From Arthrobacter mobilis (lineage in GTDB: Bacteria > Actinomycetota > Actinomycetes > Actinomycetales > Micrococcaceae), in contig NZ_JAAZSQ010000023.1 of assembly GCF_012395835.1 (NCBI RefSeq), forward strand, positions 277-63,200: a stretch of 62,924 bases of DNA, given 5' to 3'. Shown here piece by piece: positions 33,473 through 41,818 of the stretch; within the stretch, counting starts at the first letter, position 1; every line of letters begins with the position of its first letter. The notes below the pieces were generated by a model. It was not told the DNA's origin. It made no database searches and was given only the letters and a program-made list of their open reading frames with translations. The translations under genes and the position numbers were made by a program.

Positions 33473-34126
33473 ATGAGTGCCGGCCATGTGGTCCTGCTGG
33501 GTGATTCGATCTTCGATAACAAGGCCTACGTCGGCGGCGACCCCGACGTCGTGGCGCAGCTGCGCGGCGAGCTTCCGTCCGGATGGCGCGCTACGCTGCT
33601 GGCGGTCGACGGCGACGTCACCTCCGGCGTCGCCCGGCAGCTGGCTGCGCTTCCGGAAGATGCAACGCACCTTGCCGTCAGCGTCGGTGGCAACGACGCC
33701 CTGGGGTATGCCTACCTGCTCCAGGAGCAGGCCGGTTCCGTTGCCGGAGCGCTCGCCCTCCTCGGCCAGGCCCAGGACCGGTTCGCCGCCGCTTACGCCG
33801 CGATGATCGAGGCGGTGTCGGCGACGGGCCTGCCCGCCGCGGTCTGCACCATCTACGACACCCCGCCCTCCGAGCCCAACCACAAGGTGATCAAGACCGC
33901 TGCCGCGCTGTTCAACGACCACATCACGCGGGCTGCCTTCGCCCGCGGCACCTGGCTGATCGATCTCCGGCTGATCTGCGACGAGGACGCCGACTACGCG
34001 AACCCGATCGAGCCCTCCGCCCATGGCGGCAGGAAAATCGCGCAGGCCATCGCCGCCTTCGTGTCCGGGGACGACGGCGCCCGGTATTCACGCGTGATCG
34101 GGGCAACCCGCCGCCCGACCGGCTGA
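33473..34126 (+). CDS. SGNH/GDSL-family hydrolase
   Basis: 217 residues. Block I GDSIFDN with the nucleophile Ser near 12, an SVGGNDALG block III with Asn near 76, and a C-terminal segment IEPSAHGGRKIAQAI with the catalytic His (Asp two or three residues earlier replaced by Glu-Pro-Ser spacing). There is no signal peptide, so it acts in the cytosol, unlike many GDSL lipases. Esterase activity on small acyl esters is likely but the substrate is unknown. Probably expressed from a leaderless transcript. Confidence 0.82.
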   Translation: MSAGHVVLLGDSIFDNKAYVGGDPDVVAQLRGELPSGWRATLLAVDGDVTSGVARQLAALPEDATHLAVSVGGNDALGYAYLLQEQAGSVAGALALLGQAQDRFAAAYAAMIEAVSATGLPAAVCTIYDTPPSEPNHKVIKTAAALFNDHITRAAFARGTWLIDLRLICDEDADYANPIEPSAHGGRKIAQAIAAFVSGDDGARYSRVIGATRRPTG

Positions 34127-34198
34127 TACCGGCTCCGCCGGCGGCCGGGCAGGCGGAGGCGCCTTCCCGCCGGAGCAGCGCGGGAGGATGATAGGGCC

Positions 34199-35038
34199 AT
34201 GACGACGGACGCCACCGTGGTCACCGCCTCCAGCCGGACCGACACCGCCCTGCTCCTGACCGGCATCCTGCAGATGACGGAGGAGTATGCCGCCGAGGAC
34301 AAGCAATACCTGGCCTATGCGCTGGATACCGCCGTCCGGGTGCACCACGGACAGATCCTGGACGAGCCGCCCGGCCCGTACAGCAACCTGCGGCTGGACC
34401 GCGTGCTGCGCAACACCCTCTGCCTGCTGCGCTGGGGCGTCACCGACATGCAGATCCTGCTCTGCTCCGTGCTGCACGACACCTTGGACGAGGCGCTGAA
34501 CGAATCCATCAGGGTCTGGCGCAGCAGGCAGGACGGCTCCCGGCCGCGCGATGCTGCCCGCCGGGACCGGGCCGGCGCAGCGGGGACGGCCGGCATGATC
34601 CAGGACTGGCTGGAATTCGACTTCGGTTCCAGCATTTACGAGCTGCTGGAGAAGGCATCGTACAGCCTGGAGAACTCGCGCAGGGGCAGCCAGGCGGACC
34701 GGGCGCTGAAGTACGCCCGGCACGCTGTGAAGCAGGTCGGGCAGCCCGGGCACGACCGGCGCTACCTGCTGCTGGAAACGCCCAACCTCGTCGACCGGGT
34801 CACCTGCCTGTTCGGCCGGTACGGCATCATCGCCCATCCCGGAGCCGCAGCACTCGGCGCCGCCTACCTTCCGGCCGTCGAGGCATTCCGCAGTGCGGCC
34901 TGGGATACCCCAGAAATCGCCGACCTCTCCCACGTCTGGAGCCAGGGGCCGGTGATCCTCCTTCCCGCCGGCCGGATGCCCCGGCTCAGGTGCGCGCTGG
35001 ACGAGGCCCGCGACGCCCTGAAGCGCCTGCTGGGCTGA
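34199..35038 (+). CDS. HD-domain-like protein
   Basis: 279 residues, ATG at 34199. The first 110 residues hold AYALDTAVRVHHGQILDEP and LLCSVLHDTLDEALN. The latter is an HD doublet in the place where SpoT/RelA and related phosphohydrolases have HDVVED, so a metal-dependent phosphohydrolase-type fold is likely. The rest (WLEFDFGSSIYELLEKASYS, YARHAVKQVG) has no known match that I recognise, and no synthetase motif is present. The gene precedes the 2H phosphoesterase with 14 bases between them, probably co-transcribed. Confidence 0.65.
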   Translation: MTTDATVVTASSRTDTALLLTGILQMTEEYAAEDKQYLAYALDTAVRVHHGQILDEPPGPYSNLRLDRVLRNTLCLLRWGVTDMQILLCSVLHDTLDEALNESIRVWRSRQDGSRPRDAARRDRAGAAGTAGMIQDWLEFDFGSSIYELLEKASYSLENSRRGSQADRALKYARHAVKQVGQPGHDRRYLLLETPNLVDRVTCLFGRYGIIAHPGAAALGAAYLPAVEAFRSAAWDTPEIADLSHVWSQGPVILLPAGRMPRLRCALDEARDALKRLLG

Positions 35039-35052
35039 CCTCACTGCGGCAC

Positions 35053-35574
35053 GTGGACAGCGTTGAACTCCTCCTCGACCGCGAAGGGGAACAGCGCGTG
35101 CTGGCGGACTGGCACCTGCTCCAGCGGGCCGGGCTGCCCAGCCTGGCCGACCACCGCTCGCCGTCGAACGCTCCGCACGTCACGCTGGTGACCGCTCCCG
35201 TGATCGGCGCCGGCATGGACGCCGCCCTGGCCGAGGCAGCAACCCAAGCCCTGCCGTTGCCCCTGCTCTTCGAGGGCCTGCTGGTTTTCAACGGCAGGCG
35301 CGGCCTGGTGCTCTCCCGGCACGTGCTGTGCGGTCCGCGGCTGGTGGCCTTCCAGAGCAGCGTCCACGGATTGCTCGCCGGCGCCGCCGATCCCCTGCCG
35401 CTGTCCGAGCCGGGATGCTGGATTCCGCACATCACACTCGCGCGGGGACTGTCCCGGCCGCAGCTGGCCGCCGCGGTGCAGCTGCTCGAGGCCGGCCGCA
35501 CCACCGGCGAGGCCACCGTGCTCCGGCGCTGGGACGGCGCCCGAAAGATCCAGCGGCTGCTGCCTCCCCCGTGA
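35053..35574 (+). CDS. 2H phosphoesterase (2'-5' RNA ligase family)
   Basis: 173 residues from a GTG at 35053, chosen because the family start (SVELLLD) follows directly; the frame is open further upstream. Two HxT motifs, APHVTLV near 43 and PHITLAR near 123, are the catalytic pair of the 2H superfamily (ThpR/LigT). Members hydrolyse 2',3'-cyclic phosphates or ligate 2'-5' RNA ends in the cytosol. It lies between the HD protein and the RNase Z-like gene, all on the plus strand. Confidence 0.85.
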   Translation: MDSVELLLDREGEQRVLADWHLLQRAGLPSLADHRSPSNAPHVTLVTAPVIGAGMDAALAEAATQALPLPLLFEGLLVFNGRRGLVLSRHVLCGPRLVAFQSSVHGLLAGAADPLPLSEPGCWIPHITLARGLSRPQLAAAVQLLEAGRTTGEATVLRRWDGARKIQRLLPPP

Positions 35575-35654
35575 CGCTCCCTTCAGGCGGGGCGACGCGC
35601 GCCGCGGGAGGCCACCATGGCCGGACATCGCCGGTGGATGGCACACTCGGTGGC

Positions 35655-36545
35655 ATGCGTGAGTTGGTCATCCTCGGCACCGCCTCCCAGGTTCCGACAC
35701 GGACCCGCAACCACAACGGGTACCTGCTGCTCTGGGACGGGGAGGGCCTGCTCTTCGACCCGGGAGAGGGAACTCAGCGGCAGATGATCCATGCGGGCGT
35801 GGCAGCCACCCAGATCACGCGCATCTGCCTCACCCATGTCCACGGCGACCACTGCTACGGGCTGCCCGGGGTGCTCTCCCGGATGGCCTTGGACGGCGTC
35901 GCGCACCCGGTCCACCTGCACTATCCCGCCTCCGGCGAAGAGATTGTCCGGGCGCTCGTGTCCGTCGCCTCCCCGGTCATCGACCTGCGGCTGCATCCGC
36001 ACGCCGGTGCCGGGCCGGTCGCACCGAGCCTGGAGGTGCGCCCGCTGGAGCACCGGATCGAGGCCTACGGCTACCGGCTCATTGAGCCCGACGGCCGCAC
36101 CCTGCTGCCGGAGCGGCTGGCGGCGGCCGGGATCGCCGGGCCCGACGTCGGCCGCCTGCAGTACGAGGGCAGCCTGCGCGGGGTGGGGCTGGAGGAGGTA
36201 AGTGTGCCGCGGCCCGGCCAGCGCTTCGCCTTCGTCATGGACACGGCGCCGTGCGCCGGCGCCGAAGAGCTCGCCGACGGGGCGGACCTGCTGGTGGCCG
36301 AGTCCACCTTCAGCAACGAGGACGCCGCGCTCGCGGCACAGTACCGCCACCTCACCGCCGGGCAGGCGGGTGCGCTGGCGGCAGCCGGCGGCGCCGGCTT
36401 GCTGATCCTCACGCACTTCTCCTCCCGCTACGGCGACCTGGCCCCGCTCGCCAGCCAGGCCCTGGCCCGGGCCGGCGGGGCCGCCGTCGTGGCGGCGAAG
36501 GACCTGGACCGGATCCCGTTCCCCAAGCGGCGGCGGACCGTGTAG
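35655..36545 (+). CDS. Ribonuclease Z-like MBL-fold protein
   Basis: 296 residues from the ATG at 35655. RNase Z hallmarks: FDPGEGTQRQM near 40, THVHGDHCYGLPG near 60 (metal His/Asp), a long insertion with a HRIEAYGYRL segment, VMDTAP near 196, ESTFSNEDAALA near 215 and ILTHFSSRYGD near 253. These metal enzymes cut the 3' trailer of tRNA precursors. The flexible arm is short, as in many actinobacterial members. It converges on the AlkD-like gene with only 7 bases between. Confidence 0.88.
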   Translation: MRELVILGTASQVPTRTRNHNGYLLLWDGEGLLFDPGEGTQRQMIHAGVAATQITRICLTHVHGDHCYGLPGVLSRMALDGVAHPVHLHYPASGEEIVRALVSVASPVIDLRLHPHAGAGPVAPSLEVRPLEHRIEAYGYRLIEPDGRTLLPERLAAAGIAGPDVGRLQYEGSLRGVGLEEVSVPRPGQRFAFVMDTAPCAGAEELADGADLLVAESTFSNEDAALAAQYRHLTAGQAGALAAAGGAGLLILTHFSSRYGDLAPLASQALARAGGAAVVAAKDLDRIPFPKRRRTV

Positions 36546-36552
36546 GCCCGGG

Positions 36553-37200
36553 CTACGCGGCGTCGATGGGGAGAGGCGGTTCCTGCCCTGCTTTTGCCAT
36601 TTCGCGGCGCACCACCGAAAGGGCGTCGCGGACGGCTTCCACGTCGTCGCCGGCAGCCTGGAGAACGTTCCGGGCGCGCCGGACAAACCTGTCCCTGTCC
36701 CCGCCGCCTGCCCGGAGTTCACGGAGCGGTGACAACAGCGCGGCACGGCGCAGCCAGAGGTCGCCGTCTAGGGCCCACCGGTCAAGGATGATCTCCGCCC
36801 GTGCCCGCTCGCGGGGCTCCAGCGCCTCCATCAGCGGGCCGACGACGTCCATCGCCAGCGGATCCACCAGGGCAGGCAGCCGTGCCCCGCGCACAAAACC
36901 TTCGATGCGCGTCAGGTCGGTGTTGGTCAGCAGGCGGACGTTCGATTGCAGCAGGACGATGGCCGCGAGCCGGCGTTCGAACACGGGCACCGCCCACAAC
37001 TCGGAGCTCAGGGCAGTGATGTCGTCATGGGTCAGCCCGCGGTAGCGGCGGGCGGCGTCGCGGACCGTCCCGCGCACCGCGCCGACCGAGGCGCCGTAGA
37101 AACGCAGCCCGCGGCCCAGCATGGCCTGCTGCTCTGCGGCCCGCTCCGGGGATCCTTCGCGCTGCAGGGCGGCGTCGATGAAATCACCAGCGTCACTCAC
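36553..37200 (-). CDS. AlkD-like DNA alkylation repair (HEAT-repeat) protein
   Basis: 215 residues from a GTG at 37200. The helical HEAT-like repeats are those of the AlkC/AlkD family: LTHDDITALSSELW near 65, ERRLAAIVLLQSN near 84, and VDPLAMDVVGPLM and RWALDGDLWLRRAALLSPL near 120-165, where the conserved Trp/Asp pair contacts the damaged base in AlkD. It would excise 3- or 7-alkylpurines. Some members have lost activity, so function is by family only. Confidence 0.8.
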   Translation of the reverse strand: MSDAGDFIDAALQREGSPERAAEQQAMLGRGLRFYGASVGAVRGTVRDAARRYRGLTHDDITALSSELWAVPVFERRLAAIVLLQSNVRLLTNTDLTRIEGFVRGARLPALVDPLAMDVVGPLMEALEPRERARAEIILDRWALDGDLWLRRAALLSPLRELRAGGGDRDRFVRRARNVLQAAGDDVEAVRDALSVVRREMAKAGQEPPLPIDAA

Positions 37201-37231
37201 CCGGCCATTCTCCCGGAGCGGCGGCGGAAAG

Positions 37232-38836
37232 TCAGCGCTCCGGCTCCAGCGTCCTGGTCCACAGGACGTTCCCGGCAGCGTCCCGGAGGCTGACCGTGAA
37301 CGCGTCCCCGCCGTCGAGCTCGACGTGGCCGAAGAACTGTCCCTCGCCGCTGCGCGGAGACTGATTGGTGTACCCGGCCTTGGAGAACACCACCTCGGGC
37401 CCGAACGTCTGGTCGAGCGCATTGGGGCCGAAGCTGCCGGCATGGATCGGCCCGGCGACGAATTCCCAGAACGAATCGAAGTCCTTGAAGGCGGCGCGCT
37501 CCGGCGCGTAGTGGTGGGCGGCGCAGTAATGCACGTCCGCGGTCAGCCAGACGACGTTCCTGACCTTGTGGTCCTTGAAGGCCTTCAGCAGCCGGGCCAG
37601 CTCCAGCTCCCGGCCCAGCGGCGCGCCGTCATGGCGGTTGGCGATGCTCTCCTGCGCCGCACCGTCCGGAACAACGACGCCCAGCGGCAGGTCCGCGGAA
37701 ATCACCTTCCAAGTGGCCCGGGACTTGCTGACCTCGCGGATCAGCCACTGGAGCTGTTCCTCCCCGAGGACGGGGGTGGCCTTCGGCTCCAGACCCGGGG
37801 TGTTCTCTCCCTTGTAGGTGCGCATGTCCAGGGCAAAGATGTCCAGCTGCGGGCCCCGCCCGATCCTGCGGTAGATGCGGGCCGGCTCGAAGCCGGTGGT
37901 TCCCCGGCGCACCGCGCGGGCATCGGCGATGGGCATGTACTCCTGCCAGGCCTGCCGGCCGCGGGCGGCGAGGATGTCGATGTCGCGCACCGTGTACCGG
38001 GGGTCCTCGATCCGTTCGCCGGGCCACCAGTTGTTGTGGGTTTCGTGGTCGTCCCACTGGGCGATCACCGGAACCTCGGCATACATTGCGCGGACGTTGG
38101 CGTCCATCATGGTGTAGCGGTGCCTGCCGCGGAACTCGTCCAGGGTTTCGGCCACCTTGGATACCTCGTCGGTGACCAGGTTTTTCCAGATCTGCCCGTC
38201 AGGCTCGGTGACCTTGGCGGCGATGGGGCCGTCGGCATAAACGGTATCCCCCGCATGGATGAAGAAGTCCGGCTGCGTCCGGTGCATGGCCCGGTAGCCG
38301 ACCATCCCGCCGATCTCCTCGTTGATGCCCCAGCCCTGGCCGGCCGTGTCTCCGGTCCAGACGAAGCTTTGCCCGCGCCCGTTGCGGCTCCCGGACGGAC
38401 CGCCGGCGGTGGTGAACGAGCCGTGGGCCGCCTCGCCCAGCACTCCGTTGTCGTCCTCGAAGCGAAGCGTCAGCTGGAAGCGGCTGCCGGCGGGCAGGCC
38501 CTGCGCCTGGATTTTGGCCGTGAAGTCCGTGTGGCTGCCGGCCCAGGTGCTGCGCAGCACCCGTTCGAAGGCGTCTTTGCCTTTCAGTACCTGGCCGTCG
38601 GGATCCGTGCGGCGGATGGTGGCGACCAACCGCCCCGGCCCGGAGGCCCGGGACCACAGGACGGCCGAGTTGCTGGTGACATCGCCGGTGGCGATGCCGC
38701 TGGGCAGGCTGAGCCGCCGGCGCAACAGCGGCACGGCGCCGGGACGGGTTGCTGCGGAGGCAGGGGCGGCAACAGCCATGGCTCCGGCGGCGGCGACAGT
38801 GCTGAGGACGAGGGAGCGGCGGGAAATTATGGTCAT
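37232..38836 (-). CDS. phoD: PhoD-type alkaline phosphatase, Tat-exported
   Basis: 534 residues, ATG at 38836. An N-terminal twin-arginine signal (ISRRSLVLST, hydrophobic stretch, ASA near 27-29) points to export by Tat. A fibronectin-like N-domain (about 40-145) precedes the PhoD core: WTGDTAGQG near 160, FFIHAGDTVYADGP near 192, AQWDDHETHNNW near 260 and WLTADVHYCAAHHY near 425. PhoD enzymes use Ca/Fe and hydrolyse phosphomonoesters and diesters outside the cell, usually under phosphate limitation. No Pho box was identified in the upstream region. Confidence 0.9.
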   Translation of the reverse strand: MTIISRRSLVLSTVAAAGAMAVAAPASAATRPGAVPLLRRRLSLPSGIATGDVTSNSAVLWSRASGPGRLVATIRRTDPDGQVLKGKDAFERVLRSTWAGSHTDFTAKIQAQGLPAGSRFQLTLRFEDDNGVLGEAAHGSFTTAGGPSGSRNGRGQSFVWTGDTAGQGWGINEEIGGMVGYRAMHRTQPDFFIHAGDTVYADGPIAAKVTEPDGQIWKNLVTDEVSKVAETLDEFRGRHRYTMMDANVRAMYAEVPVIAQWDDHETHNNWWPGERIEDPRYTVRDIDILAARGRQAWQEYMPIADARAVRRGTTGFEPARIYRRIGRGPQLDIFALDMRTYKGENTPGLEPKATPVLGEEQLQWLIREVSKSRATWKVISADLPLGVVVPDGAAQESIANRHDGAPLGRELELARLLKAFKDHKVRNVVWLTADVHYCAAHHYAPERAAFKDFDSFWEFVAGPIHAGSFGPNALDQTFGPEVVFSKAGYTNQSPRSGEGQFFGHVELDGGDAFTVSLRDAAGNVLWTRTLEPER

Positions 38837-39167
38837 GCTGCCACCCTGACCCGGCCGCCTGACCCGGTCGTGACGGTTGGATGAACCACGAGGGAACGTT
38901 CTGCCGCAGCTTGTGTACCGGCAGGATGGCCTAGGGTAGCGGCGATCGACATCATCCTGGTACCCGGATTCTGGCTGGGCTGCGTGAGCATATGGATGCC
39001 GTCGAACGGACCAATCAGCCAGCGGGCCCTAGTTGATCGATACCCGCGTGGTCTAGAGTCGCTTGTACTCAGCATGCTGTCCACGGCCGGGCGGCCAGGG
39101 ACAGCGGCCGGGTGCAGGGCCTTCGTACTTTCGTCCAGGGAACAACGATCCGAAGGAGGGGCGTCTC
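38837..39167. other. Divergent intergenic region
   Basis: About 330 bases between phoD and the hemerythrin gene. It must hold both promoters. TAGAGT at about 39053-39058 is a possible -10 for the hemerythrin gene, but no convincing -35 at normal spacing was found. No small gene was seen. Confidence 0.45.
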
Positions 39168-39743
39168 ATGACCGAGACCCATGCCAACCAGCCAGGTACG
39201 GACGTCATCGACATCCTCACCAGCGACCACCGGGAAATGCTCGAACTGCTCGGCCAGATCGAGGGCACCCCGGATCACGACCGGCGCAGGGAACTGGCTG
39301 ATACCGTGATCGCGGAAGTGATGCGTCATGCCGTCGCCGAGGAGATGTATGTCTATCCGGCGATCAAGGACCACGTGCCGAACGGTGCCGAGGAGGTCGA
39401 GCACGACAAAAAGGAGCACCAGGAGATCGTCGAAGTGATGAAGCGGATGGAAGACGTCGACGCCGGGGAGCCGACGTTCCTGGAGCTGGTCCGGCAGCTG
39501 GAGGGACAGCTGCGCCACCACGTGAACGACGAGGAGACCGAGCAGTTCCCCAAACTGCGGGCCCACATCCCCGGCGATAAGCTCGTGGACCTGGGCAAGA
39601 AGGTGGAGACCGCCAAGAAACTGGCACCGACCCGGCCGCACCCGCATGCTCCGCACTCCGAGCTGTTCCACAAGACCGTCGGCCCGGGTGTCGGCATGGT
39701 CGACAGGCTGCTGGACAAGCTCACCGGACGGCACACCGGCTGA
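39168..39743 (+). CDS. Hemerythrin-domain protein
   Basis: 191 residues from the ATG at 39168 with GAAGGAGG upstream. The diiron ligands are in place: His in SDHREMLELL near 20, HAVAEEMYVYP near 53, HDKKEHQEI near 78, and LRHHVNDEETEQFP near 110. The four-helix HHE domain is followed by a basic tail with several HPHAPH residues. Cytosolic HHE proteins bind O2, NO or iron; in actinobacteria some are linked to oxidative or nitrosative stress. Monocistronic. Confidence 0.9.
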   Translation: MTETHANQPGTDVIDILTSDHREMLELLGQIEGTPDHDRRRELADTVIAEVMRHAVAEEMYVYPAIKDHVPNGAEEVEHDKKEHQEIVEVMKRMEDVDAGEPTFLELVRQLEGQLRHHVNDEETEQFPKLRAHIPGDKLVDLGKKVETAKKLAPTRPHPHAPHSELFHKTVGPGVGMVDRLLDKLTGRHTG

Positions 39744-39773
39744 TCCATCCCCGCTGCCGGATCAGGGCCTAAG

Positions 39774-39807
39774 GCTCCGGCTCGAGGCACCAGCCCCGAG
39801 CCGGAGC
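39774..39807. terminator. Bidirectional terminator
   Basis: GCTCCGGCTCG (39774-39784) pairs perfectly with 39797-39807, with the stem continuing after one mismatch. It lies between the convergent hemerythrin and SnoaL-like genes. Confidence 0.7.
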
Positions 39808-39831
39808 GTGGCAGCACCGGAAAATAGGAGG

Positions 39832-40272
39832 CTAAAGGGCTCCGGGATCAGGTTCCGGGAGCAGGCCCAGCTGTCCCAGAAATTCCATCTGGTCGAAGTA
39901 GAAGTGGTGGGACGTGATCAGGCCGCCTTCAACGCGGGCGACATCGCAGCTTCTGAGCCGGATCTGCCGTTCCGTCGGCGGCATACTCTCACCGGAGGGC
40001 ATCTGTAGTGGACCTGTGTTCGTGCCGGTGAAGTACCCCTCGTCGATCGCGACGTTGCCGGCCTCATGCTTATCCAGAGGCTCGTAGGCCGCGTCCGGGA
40101 ACGCCTCCGCCATCTGCGACAGGTAGCTGCTGATCTCTTCGCGTCCCGTGAGCTCGCCCTGGTCCGGCGTGATGGCGACCGCGTCCTCGGCATAGCAGGC
40201 CGCCAGCGCCGCCGCATCATTCGACATCATGGCCGCGGTCATACGGTCCATTACCTCGCGTGCCTCTCCCAT
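39832..40272 (-). CDS. SnoaL-like / ester-cyclase-fold protein, copy 2
   Basis: 146 residues, the same length as the paralogue at 9402-9842; ATG at 40272 with GGGAGG upstream. Nearly every segment is shared with copy 1 (AREVMDRMTAAM, ACYAEDAV, IDEGYFTGTNTG, SHHFYFDQMEFLGQLGLLPEPD). Differences are scattered and conservative, so both look selected rather than decaying. The leader and promoter are conserved too. The role is unknown. It is transcribed divergently from the riboswitch-controlled MetE-like gene. Confidence 0.8.
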   Translation of the reverse strand: MGEAREVMDRMTAAMMSNDAAALAACYAEDAVAITPDQGELTGREEISSYLSQMAEAFPDAAYEPLDKHEAGNVAIDEGYFTGTNTGPLQMPSGESMPPTERQIRLRSCDVARVEGGLITSHHFYFDQMEFLGQLGLLPEPDPGAL

Positions 40273-40358
40273 GTGGCCTCCCTTCATCAGGCGGCCCTGG
40301 CCGAAGTGCGGTCGGGCCGCTCCCTGGCACGGCGCCCGTCCGGACTGGCGCCGCTTCA

Positions 40359-40387
40359 AGTACACGCCCGGGCCCGGAGTCTGTCAA
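40359..40387 (-). promoter_or_regulatory. Promoter of SnoaL-like copy 2
   Basis: Minus-strand TTGACA (40387-40382), a 17-base spacer and TGTACT (40364-40359). The positions relative to the start codon match those of copy 1 within a few bases. Confidence 0.65.
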
Positions 40388-40468
40388 CGAATCTTCCGGA
40401 GCCGGACTCTCCCACTCCGGGACTGGCGATTTGCGCGCACCCGCCCCCGCATAGTTTGATGGCACTGA

Positions 40469-40554
40469 CCATCCCGAGCGGCCGAGAGACCTGGATCGAT
40501 GACGCCGCAGCAACCCCTCCGTTCGGAGCAAGGTGCTACTGCCAGGACCGATGG
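40469..40554 (+). promoter_or_regulatory. SAM riboswitch (S-box/SAM clan)
   Basis: P1 pairs CCATC (40469-40473) with GATGG (40550-40554). P2 pairs GCGGC (40478-40482) with GCCGC (40504-40508) and encloses GAGAGACCTGG and CGATGA, as in SAM-I. The joining AGCAACC leads to a P3 hairpin CTCC-GTTC-GGAG, followed by the conserved AAGGTGCTA. The 3' strand of P1 runs directly into GGAAAGG, the ribosome site of the next gene, and no terminator hairpin lies between, so control is probably at translation. It fits a methionine-related gene downstream. Confidence 0.85.
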
Positions 40555-40569
40555 AAAGGTAGCTCCGCC

Positions 40570-41781
40570 ATGTCCTTTAACACCGACCACATCCGCGTCA
40601 CCCATGCCGGCTCCCTGCCGCGCACTCCGGAGCTGCTGGCCGCCAACCAGGCCAGGGAGGCCGGCGGCATCACGGACGAGTTCCTCCAGCTGCTCGAAGC
40701 CAGCGTTGCCGACGTCGTCGCCCGCCAGAAGGACCTGGGCATCGACATTCCCAATGACGGCGAGTACGGCCACACCATGTCCAGTTCCGTCGACTACGGG
40801 GCCTGGTGGAACTACTCCTTCGCCCGCCTCGGCGGGCTGGAACCGACCGGGACCGACCGCTGGGCCGATACCGAGGTGCGCCGTTCCTCCCCCGGCAACA
40901 TCGTGCTGACCACGTTCACGGACCGCCGCGACCGGGTGAAGTTCAACGACGCCTACACGGACCCTTCCTCCGGGATCCTGGCCCACCGCAAATCGGTCAC
41001 CCAGCCCAAGGTCGCCGGCCCGCTGACCTACACCGGCCAGGACCTGGTGGCCTCGGATGTAACCAACCTGAAGAAGGGCCTGGCCGCCGCCGGACTCGCC
41101 GAAGGTTTCGTGGCATCGCTGTCCCCGGGCTCCTGCGCCCGGATAGCCAACGACTACTACCAGTCCGACGAGGAACTGCTCTACGCCTGCGCCGACGCCA
41201 TGCGGGAAGAGTACAAGGCAATCACCGATGCCGGCCTGACGGTCCAGCTCGACGACCCGTCACTGGCCGAAAGCTGGGACCAGATCAACCCCGAACCGGC
41301 GCTGGAGGACTACCTGAAGTTCATCCAGCTCCGGGTCGAGGCCACGAACTGGGCGCTGCGGGACCTGCCCCGGGAACAGATCCGCCTGCACGTGTGCTGG
41401 GGCTCCTGGCACGGGCCGCACACTACCGACATTCCGTTCGCGGACATCATCGGCTCGGTGCTGCAGGTCAACGCCGGCGCCTACTCGTTCGAGGCCGCCA
41501 ACGTCCGCCACGAGCACGAATGGCGCCTCTGGGAGGAGACCGAACTGCCCGAGGGCAAGGTGATCATCCCCGGCGTCGTCTCCCATGCCACCAATGTGGT
41601 GGAGCACCCGGAGCTGGTGGCGGACCGGATCGAGCGCTTCGCGAAGCTGGTGGGCCGGGAACGGGTGATTGCCTCCACCGACTGCGGGCTGGGCGGGCGC
41701 GTGCACCCGCAGATCGCCTGGGCGAAACTGGAGGCGCTGGGCCGGGGCGCACAGATCGCCACCGCGCGGCTCTGGACGTAA
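40570..41781 (+). CDS. Core-MetE-like (cobalamin-independent methionine synthase C-terminal type) methyltransferase
   Basis: 403 residues from the ATG at 40570. Only the catalytic C-terminal barrel of MetE is present; the N-terminal half of the usual enzyme of about 750 residues is missing. The zinc ligands can be followed: His and Cys in LHVCWGSW near 279, Glu in SFEAANVR near 309, and Cys in STDCGLGGR near 375. THAGSLPR at the start is also conserved. It transfers a methyl group to a thiol, probably homocysteine. Core-MetE relatives use methyl-corrinoids instead of methyl-folate, so the donor here is open. A SAM riboswitch controls it. Confidence 0.88.
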   Translation: MSFNTDHIRVTHAGSLPRTPELLAANQAREAGGITDEFLQLLEASVADVVARQKDLGIDIPNDGEYGHTMSSSVDYGAWWNYSFARLGGLEPTGTDRWADTEVRRSSPGNIVLTTFTDRRDRVKFNDAYTDPSSGILAHRKSVTQPKVAGPLTYTGQDLVASDVTNLKKGLAAAGLAEGFVASLSPGSCARIANDYYQSDEELLYACADAMREEYKAITDAGLTVQLDDPSLAESWDQINPEPALEDYLKFIQLRVEATNWALRDLPREQIRLHVCWGSWHGPHTTDIPFADIIGSVLQVNAGAYSFEAANVRHEHEWRLWEETELPEGKVIIPGVVSHATNVVEHPELVADRIERFAKLVGRERVIASTDCGLGGRVHPQIAWAKLEALGRGAQIATARLWT

Positions 41782-41818
41782 GCCGGCCCGCCACCGGGCC
41801 CGCCCTGCGGGGCTGATC

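Noticed and set aside
35328-35654. An N-terminal extension of the RNase Z-like gene
   Set aside because: It overlaps the 2H phosphoesterase gene in another frame, while the family start matches the ATG at 35655.
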